Positions 33,892 through 44,804 of a DNA stretch of 64,000 nucleotides are shown piece by piece (the stretch's first letter is position 1; each line of letters opens with the position of its first letter). Source of the stretch: Schizosaccharomyces osmophilus (taxonomy: Eukaryota > Ascomycota > Schizosaccharomycetes > Schizosaccharomycetales > Schizosaccharomycetaceae). The notes under the pieces are model-generated. The model ran no database searches and was not told the origin of the DNA. It was given only the letters and a program-made list of their open reading frames with translations. Location: assembly GCF_027921745.1 (NCBI RefSeq), contig NC_079238.1:3844001-3908000 (forward strand), written 5' to 3'. The position numbers and the translations under genes are program-made.

Positions 33892-35618
33892 TTTGATAGA
33901 ATTAGAAATCGTTTGTAAATCCTGTTACACTTGAGAGTGGAAGTTGGTAAATTCAATGACTGACGTGGGCACCGTTTATATAATCCTATGGAATACCACT
34001 TTATACACCCAAAATCGGCCTGCAAGGCTTATTGTTTTCAAATGAAAGCCTCTTGTATTTAAATTCTCTTTCAGTCAAATATTCCCTGCATCCAAATCTG
34101 GTTCCTTTCGAGCTTTGCATGACAAATCACCCAAAACGTTTGTTTTTCTCGAACCCACCCAGGGCAAAGCGTCATCCGTCCCTGCCAATCACCCATAGTA
34201 CCATGAAGTCAATCATTTCGCCAATTCTCCTTTGCGGAACAGCGCTTTGTATCTCGCTAATGCTATTTGCAAACTGTATGTTCAGATATGGTATACCAAT
34301 ACACCATTTGGTGGCAATAGTACCGTATTCATGAATACCGAAAAAGAGCGATTTTGAACAACCTCATTCCTGGTCTTTATGCTTTGGACGCAAGGAAGCC
34401 ATCCCATCCCATCCACAAAGGTCATAGTGGAGGTCAGGTCCTTGGAGCATATTTCTCTAGTCCCTCTACTGTTGAAAGGCATAGACACACACATGGAAAA
34501 AGAGGGAACTGACGCATGGGGAGGTCATGGACTGGAATTGCTTTTGCTTTTGCTACCGTTTCATGGTGAGCATAGGGCGCTTGTTGTGAATGAGCATGTA
34601 TACCTGTCTGAGGAAGCGTAACGACTAGGTAATCATACCCATGGGGAAATCAATGGGAGAATGGGAGAAAAGGAGAAAAGACGCAGGTGAATGCTTGGCT
34701 TTTATAGACAGCAGGATGAATGGATGATTCGCAGTTCCAATTCCGTGCTTTGTTTTGTGATAGTAAAAGAATACAAAGTCTCATCAACACGTAATAGAGC
34801 GATAAATTCGCTGATACATTTTTGCTAGTCGCATAAAACAAAAACCTCAACGAGTGACTTTTGCGAAAGCTTTTACAGACAAAGATCGTTACTTTGCAGA
34901 TCTCTCCATTCGAGAGAATAGAAACCGGAATTCGCTGGAAATCGGCATTTCATGGGAAACCCGTGCTTACTTGTATCAGGAAAAAGGTTTCAAGGGAAAG
35001 ATAGGCAAAAATAGGAAAAAGTAGGCAGTAAAAAACGGATCTTTTCGTTGAAACGGGTGTCCAAATGATTTTCTTTGAAAACCCTTAGAAGTAACAATTA
35101 CGAAATAGATCGACGTAAATTGGCTAGATCGACGTAAATTAAATAGATCTGCGTAGATGAAAATCTGTAAACAAGCGGGAAACACAGGAAAGCAGAAATG
35201 AATGAATACAATAAAGCATCTGGATTGATTTCGATTGATGAGGCTTCTTCGTAGCCACTTAGCCGTTTCATATTCTTTGGCATATCTTGTATGAATTTCC
35301 ATCTACACCAAACAGTACCATACAATTCCATTTCGAATTATTGCGCACCGTAAACTTGTCTAATCTTCTTAAACGTTCTTTTTCTTTTTTTCTTTCTTTC
35401 TTTTTTTTTTTTTTTTTTGAGCTACACAGAAACAACTTGCACGTACAAACACATTTCAACGTCTTTTTCTGTTTGTGAAAATAGGAAACGCCAACAGGTA
35501 GCAATGCAAGTCATGTTACTTGAGTTCCTTCCATCTTCGACAGGCCAACTCTTGCAAAATTTTTCTCTGCTTTATAAATCTCTGTTTCATTTCTTTTTTT
35601 TTTCTTTTGTTTCTTCAA
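33892..35618. other. long divergent region sod1/pro1
   Basis: 1.7 kb between two gene starts. It contains the 19-base tandem repeat at 35106-35160 and T-rich tracts at 35380-35418 and 35585-35605 near pro1, with a TTTATAAA about 45 bases before the pro1 ATG. A 72-codon frame at 34119-34334 contains a hydrophobic, signal-peptide-like stretch followed by GTATGT, but no second exon could be found. Confidence 0.5.
35106..35160. repeat. 19-bp tandem repeat, about 2.8 copies
   Basis: TAGATCGACGTAAATT begins copies at 35106 and 35125 and is identical in both over 16 bases. A third, diverged copy starts at 35144 (TAGATCTGCGTAGAT). It lies about 460-510 bases upstream of pro1. Confidence 0.85.
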
Positions 35619-36980
35619 ATGTCTTTAGAATCAAACGTAAAGACCGCCAGAGATTCTTTCATTACTCTTCAAACACTCTCTGTCAAGGATCGCGATGAAG
35701 CACTCAATATCATCGTAGAAGAGTTGTTGTCGAAAAAGGACACAATATTAAAGGCTAATGCCGAAGATATGGACTCTGCAAAGAAGCAAAATGAGGCTGG
35801 AAAATTGAGCTCATCTATGTTGAAACGTCTTGACTTGTCTACTTCTGGCAAGTATGAGTCCATGGTCCAAGGTGTCTCAGATGTAAAAAACCTCGAGGAT
35901 CCTTTAGGTCGTGTTACATATGGCTGTCGCCTTGATGACAACTTGGATTTGTACCGCGTCTCCTGTCCCGTTGGTGTACTTTTGGTCATTTTTGAAGCTC
36001 GCCCTGAAGTCATTATCAACATTACAGCCCTTGCCATCAAGTCTGGTAATGCCGTCGTCTTGAAGGGAGGCACAGAGTCTACAAAGTCTTTTGCTGCTAT
36101 GTCGCAAGTCGTACGTTCAGCTCTTTCCAAAACTAAAGTTCCCCAAGGTGCAGTGCAACTTGTTCAAAACCGCGAGGAGGTCGCTCAACTCCTTCAATTT
36201 GATCGCTATATCGACCTGGTTATTCCTCGTGGCAGTGATAAGCTAGTTCGTTACATAAAAGAAAACACAAAAATTCCCGTCCTTGGCCACGCAGATGGTT
36301 TGTGCTCTATGTATCTTCATGATGATGCCGACAAAGATCTTGCTATCAATGTCGTTTTCGATGCCAAAACTGATTATCCAGCTGGCTGTAATGCTGTTGA
36401 GACCCTCTTGGTTCATGAAAATGCATTGTCTACCCAGTTGCCGTTTATTGCCGAAAAACTATCCCAAGCATCCGTGGTTTTAAAATGTGACAGCCGCTCT
36501 TACGAGGTTTTAGAAAAAACTCCTTCTGTCGCTAAATTGCTTCAACACTCTACAGAAAATGATTATGATACAGAATTTTTGGACTATACTTTGGCTGTTA
36601 AAACGGTCTCCTCATTAGAAGAAGCAATGGCGCATATAAATACCCATGGTTCAAAACACACCGACTGCATTTTGACTTCTAGCGAATCTACTGCAAATAA
36701 GTTTATGTCTGGTATCGATGCTTCTGGTGTTTATTGGAACGCTTCTACCCGCTTTGCAGATGGCTTCCGTTACGGCTTTGGCACTGAGGTGGGTATCAGT
36801 ACAAACAAAATCCATGCCCGGGGTCCTATGGGCTTAGAGGGCTTAACTATTTACAAATATCAACTTCGCGGAAGAGGTCATGTCGCATCTGCCTACGGTG
36901 TCGGTCCTAGTAAGATTCCATTTAAACATGAGCCCCTTGATGTCTATCATATATCGGAGGTTAATAAATTGGAAAACTAA
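35619..36980 (+). CDS. pro1: gamma-glutamyl phosphate reductase
   Basis: One exon of 453 residues from ATG 35619 ('MSLESNVKTARDSF'). The frame remains open upstream through a T-rich hydrophobic stretch, but that is leader: bacterial and fungal ProA proteins begin at this point. It carries out the second step of proline synthesis, reducing gamma-glutamyl phosphate to glutamate semialdehyde with NADPH. The aldehyde-dehydrogenase-like fold shows the catalytic Cys257 in 'DYPAGCNAVETLL', the family's 'FEARPEVIINI' and 'GSDKLVRYIKENTKIPVLGHADG' region, and the C-terminal 'RFADGFRYGFGTEVGIST'. Orthologue by order: SPAC821.11. Another plus-strand gene, orb6, follows 0.47 kb downstream. Confidence 0.95.
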   Translation: MSLESNVKTARDSFITLQTLSVKDRDEALNIIVEELLSKKDTILKANAEDMDSAKKQNEAGKLSSSMLKRLDLSTSGKYESMVQGVSDVKNLEDPLGRVTYGCRLDDNLDLYRVSCPVGVLLVIFEARPEVIINITALAIKSGNAVVLKGGTESTKSFAAMSQVVRSALSKTKVPQGAVQLVQNREEVAQLLQFDRYIDLVIPRGSDKLVRYIKENTKIPVLGHADGLCSMYLHDDADKDLAINVVFDAKTDYPAGCNAVETLLVHENALSTQLPFIAEKLSQASVVLKCDSRSYEVLEKTPSVAKLLQHSTENDYDTEFLDYTLAVKTVSSLEEAMAHINTHGSKHTDCILTSSESTANKFMSGIDASGVYWNASTRFADGFRYGFGTEVGISTNKIHARGPMGLEGLTIYKYQLRGRGHVASAYGVGPSKIPFKHEPLDVYHISEVNKLEN

Positions 36981-37449
36981 TCTTCTCCTGTATGGTTACA
37001 GTTCGTTTTTCACAGCACTTCTATTTTGTTTCCTCTTTCTTTACGTTTTCATAATTTTTCCGTTCTATATAATAAACTGAACTGGTTCATGCTTGCTGTT
37101 TGTGTAGAGGAAGGTAATGTTCGGTTTTCAACGTATGTGTAAGATTCAATTAATAAATAAAAAATAAAAACAAAAAAAAAGAAAAGTGAAAAAATCACTT
37201 ACATTTAGATTTCTCTACCAATTTATGAACTTGGGTGTACAACTCTTGCAGGACAAAGTAACATTGACACCTGCACTTTGTCCTTCAGTGAACGAAAAGA
37301 TTTACTTTCCAACTAACCTACCATTGAGAATCCATAGTCCTTTCGTACCATTCTTTTCTATAGCCATAGACATTGCATTAATCATAAAACACATGAGCCT
37401 TTTTTCTGGACTGAGAATCGTTTAATTTTCCAATCCTGAAGATATTTGC
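36981..37449. other. intergenic region pro1/orb6
   Basis: 0.47 kb with the pro1 3' UTR and orb6 promoter. Nothing else seen. Confidence 0.6.
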
Positions 37450-39168
37450 ATGATCAACACAATGGAAAATACTGGTTTTGCTCAATTTGAAAGAAATCCT
37501 TCTCTTTTGCCTGGTACAACGTTAGAGAAATCACAGAAAACAAAAAAATATATAGAGCACTACTATAAAGTAGCAGTGGAGCATGCTGTAGAAAGAAATC
37601 ATAGGTAAGTGAAATGCTACAATTGGACAATTTCGATTTGGACATGATCAGAGATTAAGTGAATTTGTATATGAATTTTTTAGCGATAGTTCACAGGAAA
37701 TGACTGCGATTAAGTTATAGCTCAGTCAAGGCCAAACCCGATTTTTCTTATATAAATCAAAAGTTTCTGTGGAATGCCCGCTTGACCGAAGAATCTTCAT
37801 TACTTTATTTTATTTTTTTAAAACAGTTTTATTAACTATGCCACAGAAGAATTGAGCTTGAACGAAAACTAACAACAGAGCGTGGATCTGATGAAAGAAA
37901 AAACAGACAATTAAGAGTACTGGGAGAGAGGGAGTCGCAATTCTTACGTTTTCGAAGGACAAGACTGTCTCTAGAAGACTTTGCAACTATCAAAGTTATC
38001 GGTAAAGGTGCTTTTGGTGAGGTATGTTTATGCTGCTGTTCTATAAAATTCGTGTATCATTAACACAAAAAAGGTACGACTAGTACAAAAGAGGGATACT
38101 GGAAAGATTTATGCTATGAAGTCTTTGTTGAAAACCGAAATGTTCAAGAGGGATCAACTATCCCATGTCAAGGCCGAACGGGATTTGTTAGTAGAGTCAG
38201 ATTCTCCTTGGGTGGTTTCCCTTTATTTCTCTTTTCAAGATGCTTTATACCTTTATCTTATTATGGAGTTTTTGCCAGGAGGAGATTTAATGACCATGCT
38301 GATTAATTATGATACCTTTTCAGAAGATGTAACGCGCTTTTACATGGCTGAAACCGTTTTGGCAATTGCTGACGTCCATCGAATGGGATACATACATCGT
38401 GATATTAAACCCGACAACATTCTGATTGATCGTGATGGTCATATCAAATTATCTGATTTTGGTTTGTCCACAGGTTTCTATAAACAAGATCAAAGTGCTT
38501 CTTACATGAGACCCCCAAAAACCGGCAACACCTTAAAGAGAGGACAATTGGTAGACGCTATTTGGCTAACCATGTCTTCAAAAGACAAAATGGCTACGTG
38601 GAAGCAAAATCGCCGTGTTATGGCGTATAGTACTGTGGGTACTCCGGATTATATTGCACCGGAAATCTTTTTACAACACGGTTACGGACAAGATTGTGAC
38701 TGGTGGAGCCTGGGTACCATCATGTTTGAATGTCTCATAGGTTGGCCACCGTTTTGCAGCGAAAATTCACATGAAACCTATCGTAAAATCGTCAATTGGA
38801 GAGAAACTCTAGCCTTCCCTAATGATATCCACCTTAGTTTTGAAGCCCGAGACTTGATGAATCGTCTCATGACTGATTCGGAACACAGATTGGGTCGCGG
38901 CGGTGTCATTGAAATTATGCAACACCCCTATTTCAGTGGAATTGATTGGGATCGCCTCCGTGAAAGCCCTGCTCCATTTATCCCCGCTTTAAGATCGATT
39001 ACCGACACTCATTACTTCCCTGTGGATGATTTGAGTCAAGTTCCCGATGAACCTGTTGCAACCCCGGTAGCCAACGTAGATCCAAGGACGGTTGAACAAA
39101 CAAATATGGCCTTCTTGGGATACACTTACAAAAAATTCAATTATCTCACTTTGAAGGGAGCTCTGTAA
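37450..39168 (+). CDS. orb6: NDR/LATS-family kinase Orb6
   Basis: Three exons: 37450-37613, 37847-38021 and 38074-39168, giving 477 residues. A second in-frame ATG four codons on (37462) could be the true start. The N-terminal helical region (about 25-90) is the Mob-binding segment of NDR kinases ('[18 protein letters not shown]' at its end). The Gly loop is 'GKGAFGEV' (107-114), Lys129 is in 'YAMKSLL', 'HRDIKPDN' has Asp223 and 'DFG' is at 241-243. The insert typical of NDR kinases precedes '[13 protein letters not shown]', and the C-terminal hydrophobic motif is 'FLGYTYKKF'. With Mob2, Orb6 (SPAC821.12) keeps growth polarised by restraining Cdc42 activation. The first intron is long for this window (233 bases). 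Confidence 0.95.
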
Positions 39169-39682
39169 TACTAAAAAGAAAACAAAAAAACTTATTAGGC
39201 TGCTCCAATTTTGTTGTTTGTTTGCTTACCTCATTGCATATTAAGAATGGAAGACAAACTGAAAAAGACTAAATCTTGTTTCCAGCTTTGATGAATTCAA
39301 TCTACATGTTTTACCCGCTATTTTTATCATCTACTACCGTTTTAAATAAATAAATTACATTAACTTTACCTGTAAATTTTGAATATTACTATCTATTTGG
39401 GATATAAATGAAATAACATCCAACAAGTAACGGTGTATGCTTAAAAAAATAAGAAAAAACATAACTAACAATAATTTATAACGGACCTGAAAAAACACAG
39501 TGATAAAGGAGAAAAGAATAAAAAGAATAAAAACTTTGCCAAAAAAAAAACTTATAGCAGAATGTGCCGATTCTGTGTCATAAAGCATAATGTTTTACAA
39601 AATTGAATCAAAATGTAAATAAAAACAGAAATGTACCGAATCTTAGCACTTTTAAATAGACATAATAAATTAAAATAAATCA
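39169..39682. other. convergent gap orb6/dnf1
   Basis: 0.5 kb between two stops, AT-rich, no gene seen. Confidence 0.6.
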
Positions 39683-42600
39683 TCACTCGCGAGCTTTTAG
39701 GTACTGTTCAATTTCATCGGTTTCATTAGAATTAGAATTGAAGAATTCCTTGCTTTCCTGCTCAAACCGAGAGTGTATGAATGCATCGCTTTCCAACTCT
39801 ACGAATATATCAGTATCAGTCGGCTTCATCATTCGACGGATCATTTGTAAAATTATATCCAACACCAAAGCAAGAACGGTAACCAAAAGCACTGTAAGCC
39901 ACCATCCTGCATTTTTACCGAAATGGTGAAAGAATTGCGATTTCCCAAGGTAAATATTTTGATCAGGATAATGGTCACTAATAAACATATTGAAGAAAAA
40001 CCATCCCAAAAGTGTAACGAATACTACAAAATAAGAAATAACGTTCACATACTGCATCTCGATGAAAACAAGCTTAAAATTCATCACAGCGATTGCGGCA
40101 GTAAAAATGAGCTGTCCGAAAGCAAACAGGTTATTATCGGTAAGCTGTTTTATGCCATACAACGCATACGTAACGTAAAATACTAAAAAAGCTTGCATAA
40201 ATGCCAAAGATGACCAGCTCATGTAGACTCGCCAATTGAACGCTTCGTTGTTAATTCCTTTTTGATATAGCTCTGGAACAGCAATGACGGTACTGACATT
40301 TAAGTCTTTGTCAAATATACCAAGACCAATGACACACAACGACGAAAAGAGAGTATTAAAGCATGTAAGCCCCCAGTTTTCATATAAACTTTGTCCAGTA
40401 TATCCAACAAAAGGTTGCATTATAGCTTGCATTAGAAAAAAAAACTGTTCTTTGTAGAATGTGCCCAAAATGTACTTTGAGAGGCGTACATAACTCCATC
40501 GACCGTGGCAGAAAAGCAGTTTAATCAAGAATTTGAATCTGCCAATTGAGAAATCAGACGAACGTGCTGCTTGCAGACCTTCAAGCCCAGCGATACCAAT
40601 TCCTACGTGAGCCTCTTGGATCATGGCAATATCATTAGCACCATCTCCAATCGCTAGAGTCACAGCGGAACTAATATTTTCGCGTACGGATTTAACCATG
40701 AACGCCTTTTGCATAGGACTTGCTCTGCAGCATATAACCGAGTCAACTTTGACGGCCGTGTTTATGAAGAGCGTAAATACTTCACGATCATTTTCAATGT
40801 TATCGAGAGTAGCGCCATCAATAACAAGGACTAAATGCGCAACCGAGTTACTTTCTATTGCTTTCAAACTTGATACCAATTGATGAATTACAAGGTTGGC
40901 TGTATCAATCTCTTGGGGATGATCTAAAGAAAGTCTCTGTCCACCCTTTATTGTATCATCGCTTCCAGGTTTCTCATCTACCGATCCTAGCACGACCACA
41001 GTCGAAAATCCTTTAATAACACCACAAGAGTGCCCAATATTAATTGCAGTTTCCTTTTTATCACCAGTTAAAACCCAAAACTTTATGCCAGCTCTAAAAA
41101 GGGAATTGATCGACTCAGGAACGCCTGCTTGTAATTTGTCTTCGATCGCAGTCGCACCTGAAAATTCTAAATTGTTCTCAATCAACTCGGCAGCGTCATC
41201 CAATAGCTGTTGTCTATTAGTCAAGCTACTTAAAGCTTCATCGTTTATTGCTTTCCACTCCTGATACTCTTCCTCTTCCAAATATTTGTGAGCATAGATA
41301 AGTGTTCTTAAGCCATCTGAAGCAAAAGCATTAACATGCTTGAAAGTGTTTTCAAATATTGCAGCATCATTGTGGCATAAGCCCTCAAACGTCGATCCTT
41401 CTGCTTCCTCTTTCTTAGAAGGCTTTTTATCTGAAAGTCGTTCTCCAACAGCAAATGAATGTCTCCCAGGTGCTGGACGGCGTCTAGTGTCTAGTATACT
41501 GGTACTGGCTCGCGGTCGAATTGAGCCCATTCTCTGTCTGCGTTCATCTAACCACGAAGTGACATTGTTTATATAATCTGCACGTCTTCTAGTCAAACTA
41601 GGTCGTGATGCTGTCAAACTTGGCCTAGCGGTACTCATACTGTTTCTTATAATAGCTTTATCAATTTCTACACTTTTTCGGGCTTTTTCTGCTTTGGTAA
41701 TAGTATGACTTTTCCTTTTGGCAAGCTCTGAAAGCCGAAGTCTTTCGGTTATTGTAGAGTCAGCTCCTTTGGTAAATAAACAAATACGACCATTTGGCAT
41801 TCGAACGATTACCGACATTCGCTTCCTTTTACTGCTGAATTCGATAGTGTTCAATATCTTATAGGTTTTTGTGATTGGGTGGGAACGATTATCTAAGAGA
41901 TAATGTAAACGAATTGTAACGGCGTCCATATCACGATCTATAACAATATATCCAAGTTGTTGTGCGGCATGTACAAGAGCCAATTCATCAGGAGACGTAG
42001 ACTGATAGCGATATATATCATCTTTTTCATCATATGATGGAAGACATGTGTGGCATATAGCCATACTCAAAAGAAATATTCTGACTTTCTTGGAAAAAGT
42101 AGTGTGGGGATTGTCATTCACGTATTGGAGCAATTGAATAGTAGTCCCTTCGATATTTTCTGAAAACTGGGGAGTTTTGATTTCATCATTAGCATCTTTC
42201 TTATTGGTTGTTGGCAATAATCTAGGATTTTCGGCCCCAATATGTTGCCAAGCAAAACCTCCAACTGATAAATTGCGAAATAGCATAATGTTATCTGTAA
42301 GGGTTCCTGTCTTGTCTGAAAAAACATGAGTTACCTGGCCTAGCTCTTCAAGGATAGATGAACTTCGGATTTCACAGCGCGTATTGGTATCGGGGTAATA
42401 CATATCAATGTCGCTCTGGACTAGGAAAGTCTGACAAACACGAATAATTTCCATTGATACATATAAAGAAATAGGAACCATCGTGTTGTATAGAATGATA
42501 AAGGAGACAAGAACAGGCACAACAGCAAGCCTTCCATCTGACAAGTACCACAACTTTGTTTCTACCTTTTTCTGCCATATAAAATATGCAACGGTACAGT

Positions 42601-44323
42601 AAATTGCCATACTCAAGACTAAAACAAAAATGAATATTACAATTTTGTTCGTATCCCGTTGCATGGAGGGCGCTTTGACTCGAAGGTTACGAGATGCATT
42701 CATTCGAATTTTGGTTTCTTCTCCTGTGTATATAACCAACCCAAATAATTCTGGAGTGTTCCTTAAGATTGAACCTCTATATATGACATCGTTATTAGCA
42801 ATAGGAATTTCTTTTTCTTCTGAGTTAAGAAGAATTCTTCCATTAAATTCGTATAAATTTCCATTGGGATCTTCAACTATACATTCACCAGAAAGGCTGC
42901 TAAGGCCATTGATATCTGTGCAACGAGACCGTAAAGTAGAGTTCACCAGCTTCGTTTTTAAAGATGTCTCCCCGTCTAAAGCTGCTGTTTCAACATACAC
43001 AGCACCATTGGGGTACGGACTGGATAGAGCAATTACATCGGCAGGAACAGACTCATTAGAAGTTAGTCTTACTATGTCACCGATACGCACATCTTTCCAA
43101 TCACAGTTAGCCCAAAAGAATGTGGGTTTGATTATAGATTCAAAGGGAGTTAATTTTTGAGGATCTAAATTTGTGGAAGCATCCTTGGATTGAACGATGG
43201 TAGGTGAATGCAGAGTAGGGGAGTCGGGTATTCCTTGGACGGAATTGGAGCGATTACTTCTAGATCCAGTATCCTGAGATACTCTTCGTTTTCTCCATTT
43301 TCTTCTACGAAAAAAAGATGGCTGTTCATCTATTATAGGAGGTGCATTATCAACATGCCTTAAAACCTGAACCTGAACTCGATTTTCCACACGATCTTGA
43401 CGGTAACGACGAAAATTGTCATATCCTTCACGTAAGATTGCAATAGAAATAAAAATCAATAAAGGTATGATAGTAGTGTATGTACCCGTAGTGGACCATC
43501 CCGGGATCATCTGCATAATTGCAATTAATAGGAAATAGCAATTAGCAGTCTTTGAAAATTGAGCAATAATTTGCAAAGGAACGAAGTTATATTTATTGTA
43601 ACGAGACGATACAATGCTATTTTTTATAAAGGGTTTTCCAATACGTTCATCGATTTGCGAAGAGTCGTTATATGGATCAATGATAATATGCCTTCCATTT
43701 TTTGATTTCAATTGACGGAAGTCCCTTTCAAATAAGGATGCAATCTTGTTACTAAGATATGTCAAAGGGTTCGGAAACGATATTTTTTTTCCTTCTTTTC
43801 GTAGCAATTCCTTGGGTATGTTATGACGGCCGTAAACCTTTGGAGTAACCTCAACTTCGCTAGAGGGATGCGACGGCTTTTTCATATCATCCATGGGAAT
43901 TTCTTCGACTTCCGGAAAAGAGACATGGACACTTTTCTTTGCCTTAGCAGGTGGTTTATCAGACTTAACTGTCGTCCTTAAAGCAGACTTCATTGAATTT
44001 GCTGTATGCCCAAGTACTGACTTCAAGTTGCTTTTCCTTTTCCCTTCATTCTCAATTTCTGTTCCATTGACGTCGAAACTCGCATTGTCTTTTGATTTGG
44101 AGTCCACTTCGCCAAGGTTAACATCCTGAAATTCATCTTCAATAATGCTCAACGGCGGCGACAAGTCTTGAAACCGTACATGAACACTTCCTCGACGATC
44201 TATCGTTCGATTATTTACATTTTCACTTTGACCGTTAACATCAGTATTTGCTGCAACATCATGATCATTTGATGATCGTATTTCCATTTCAGCAAAATCT
44301 TTATCATTGCCATTGGACTTCAT
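39683..44323 (-). CDS. dnf1: P4-type ATPase, phospholipid flippase Dnf1
   Basis: One exon of 1546 residues. A long, charged N-terminal tail of about 235 residues precedes a flippase core: two membrane spans, the actuator motif 'LDGETSLKTK' (near 449, DGET rather than TGES as in P4 enzymes), two more spans, the phosphorylation motif 'DKTGTLT' (Asp near 667), the nucleotide domain, 'GDGANDIAMI' and six further spans. It moves phosphatidylcholine/ethanolamine-type lipids to the cytosolic leaflet of plasma membrane or endosomes. The internal R/S-rich insert around 'SMSTARPSLTASRPSL' looks like a regulatory, phosphorylatable loop. S. pombe SPAC821.13c is the orthologue by order. A Cdc50-type partner is expected from the family but is not encoded here. 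Confidence 0.94.
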   Translation of the reverse strand: MKSNGNDKDFAEMEIRSSNDHDVAANTDVNGQSENVNNRTIDRRGSVHVRFQDLSPPLSIIEDEFQDVNLGEVDSKSKDNASFDVNGTEIENEGKRKSNLKSVLGHTANSMKSALRTTVKSDKPPAKAKKSVHVSFPEVEEIPMDDMKKPSHPSSEVEVTPKVYGRHNIPKELLRKEGKKISFPNPLTYLSNKIASLFERDFRQLKSKNGRHIIIDPYNDSSQIDERIGKPFIKNSIVSSRYNKYNFVPLQIIAQFSKTANCYFLLIAIMQMIPGWSTTGTYTTIIPLLIFISIAILREGYDNFRRYRQDRVENRVQVQVLRHVDNAPPIIDEQPSFFRRRKWRKRRVSQDTGSRSNRSNSVQGIPDSPTLHSPTIVQSKDASTNLDPQKLTPFESIIKPTFFWANCDWKDVRIGDIVRLTSNESVPADVIALSSPYPNGAVYVETAALDGETSLKTKLVNSTLRSRCTDINGLSSLSGECIVEDPNGNLYEFNGRILLNSEEKEIPIANNDVIYRGSILRNTPELFGLVIYTGEETKIRMNASRNLRVKAPSMQRDTNKIVIFIFVLVLSMAIYCTVAYFIWQKKVETKLWYLSDGRLAVVPVLVSFIILYNTMVPISLYVSMEIIRVCQTFLVQSDIDMYYPDTNTRCEIRSSSILEELGQVTHVFSDKTGTLTDNIMLFRNLSVGGFAWQHIGAENPRLLPTTNKKDANDEIKTPQFSENIEGTTIQLLQYVNDNPHTTFSKKVRIFLLSMAICHTCLPSYDEKDDIYRYQSTSPDELALVHAAQQLGYIVIDRDMDAVTIRLHYLLDNRSHPITKTYKILNTIEFSSKRKRMSVIVRMPNGRICLFTKGADSTITERLRLSELAKRKSHTITKAEKARKSVEIDKAIIRNSMSTARPSLTASRPSLTRRRADYINNVTSWLDERRQRMGSIRPRASTSILDTRRRPAPGRHSFAVGERLSDKKPSKKEEAEGSTFEGLCHNDAAIFENTFKHVNAFASDGLRTLIYAHKYLEEEEYQEWKAINDEALSSLTNRQQLLDDAAELIENNLEFSGATAIEDKLQAGVPESINSLFRAGIKFWVLTGDKKETAINIGHSCGVIKGFSTVVVLGSVDEKPGSDDTIKGGQRLSLDHPQEIDTANLVIHQLVSSLKAIESNSVAHLVLVIDGATLDNIENDREVFTLFINTAVKVDSVICCRASPMQKAFMVKSVRENISSAVTLAIGDGANDIAMIQEAHVGIGIAGLEGLQAARSSDFSIGRFKFLIKLLFCHGRWSYVRLSKYILGTFYKEQFFFLMQAIMQPFVGYTGQSLYENWGLTCFNTLFSSLCVIGLGIFDKDLNVSTVIAVPELYQKGINNEAFNWRVYMSWSSLAFMQAFLVFYVTYALYGIKQLTDNNLFAFGQLIFTAAIAVMNFKLVFIEMQYVNVISYFVVFVTLLGWFFFNMFISDHYPDQNIYLGKSQFFHHFGKNAGWWLTVLLVTVLALVLDIILQMIRRMMKPTDTDIFVELESDAFIHSRFEQESKEFFNSNSNETDEIEQYLKARE

Positions 44324-44804
44324 AAGTGCATTTGCATAAATTTAACTTCGATGTTGGAACAGGCTAGCAAGACAGTGCTTGCTCTCCGAAATCCCCCTCC
44401 AGATTTTTCAAATAACGAAAGGTTGCTAAAATGCGCTAATTAGAAATGTAAACAAAATGAAGTTGTTTTTATTTTATTAGAATTCTCAATAATCTAGTTT
44501 CATATATTTATTCCTTAATATTAGTGGAATTTCGATGACTGATCATTAAAAACCGAGGTATGCCGAACCCAGTATTGAGTTGTCGTGAGAATTTGATTAA
44601 ATCCTTTAAATCATATGAAAGAAAGAAGCTCAAAATATACTTTTGTCCAAGTAGGTTGATAGCATTAATAAGAAATGTAGAAACGTTGAAAGTAGATTTT
44701 GGGACATAAAGAACCGATCTTGTATTGTACATAACAAAACTCGATATATTAAACGGCCTAACAAAAAGCATTTGGAAACCTGAGAGATTATATATTTATT
44801 CACT
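44324..44804. other. dnf1 upstream / mkt1 downstream region
   Basis: 0.48 kb. A minus-strand 87-codon frame (44771-44508) begins only 34 bases after the mkt1 stop, lies within its likely 3' UTR and resembles nothing known. Confidence 0.55.

Noticed and set aside
33961-33966. TGACGT as an Atf1/Pcr1 site for sod1
   Set aside because: It lies between the TATA box and the ATG, so it is probably transcribed leader rather than an upstream activating site.
34119-34334. 72-codon frame with a signal-peptide-like segment followed by GTATGT
   Set aside because: Looks like the first exon of a small secreted protein, but no acceptor with an open second exon was found downstream.
44508-44771. 87-codon minus-strand ORF after mkt1
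   Set aside because: Begins 34 bases after the mkt1 stop, inside its 3' UTR, with no recognisable features.
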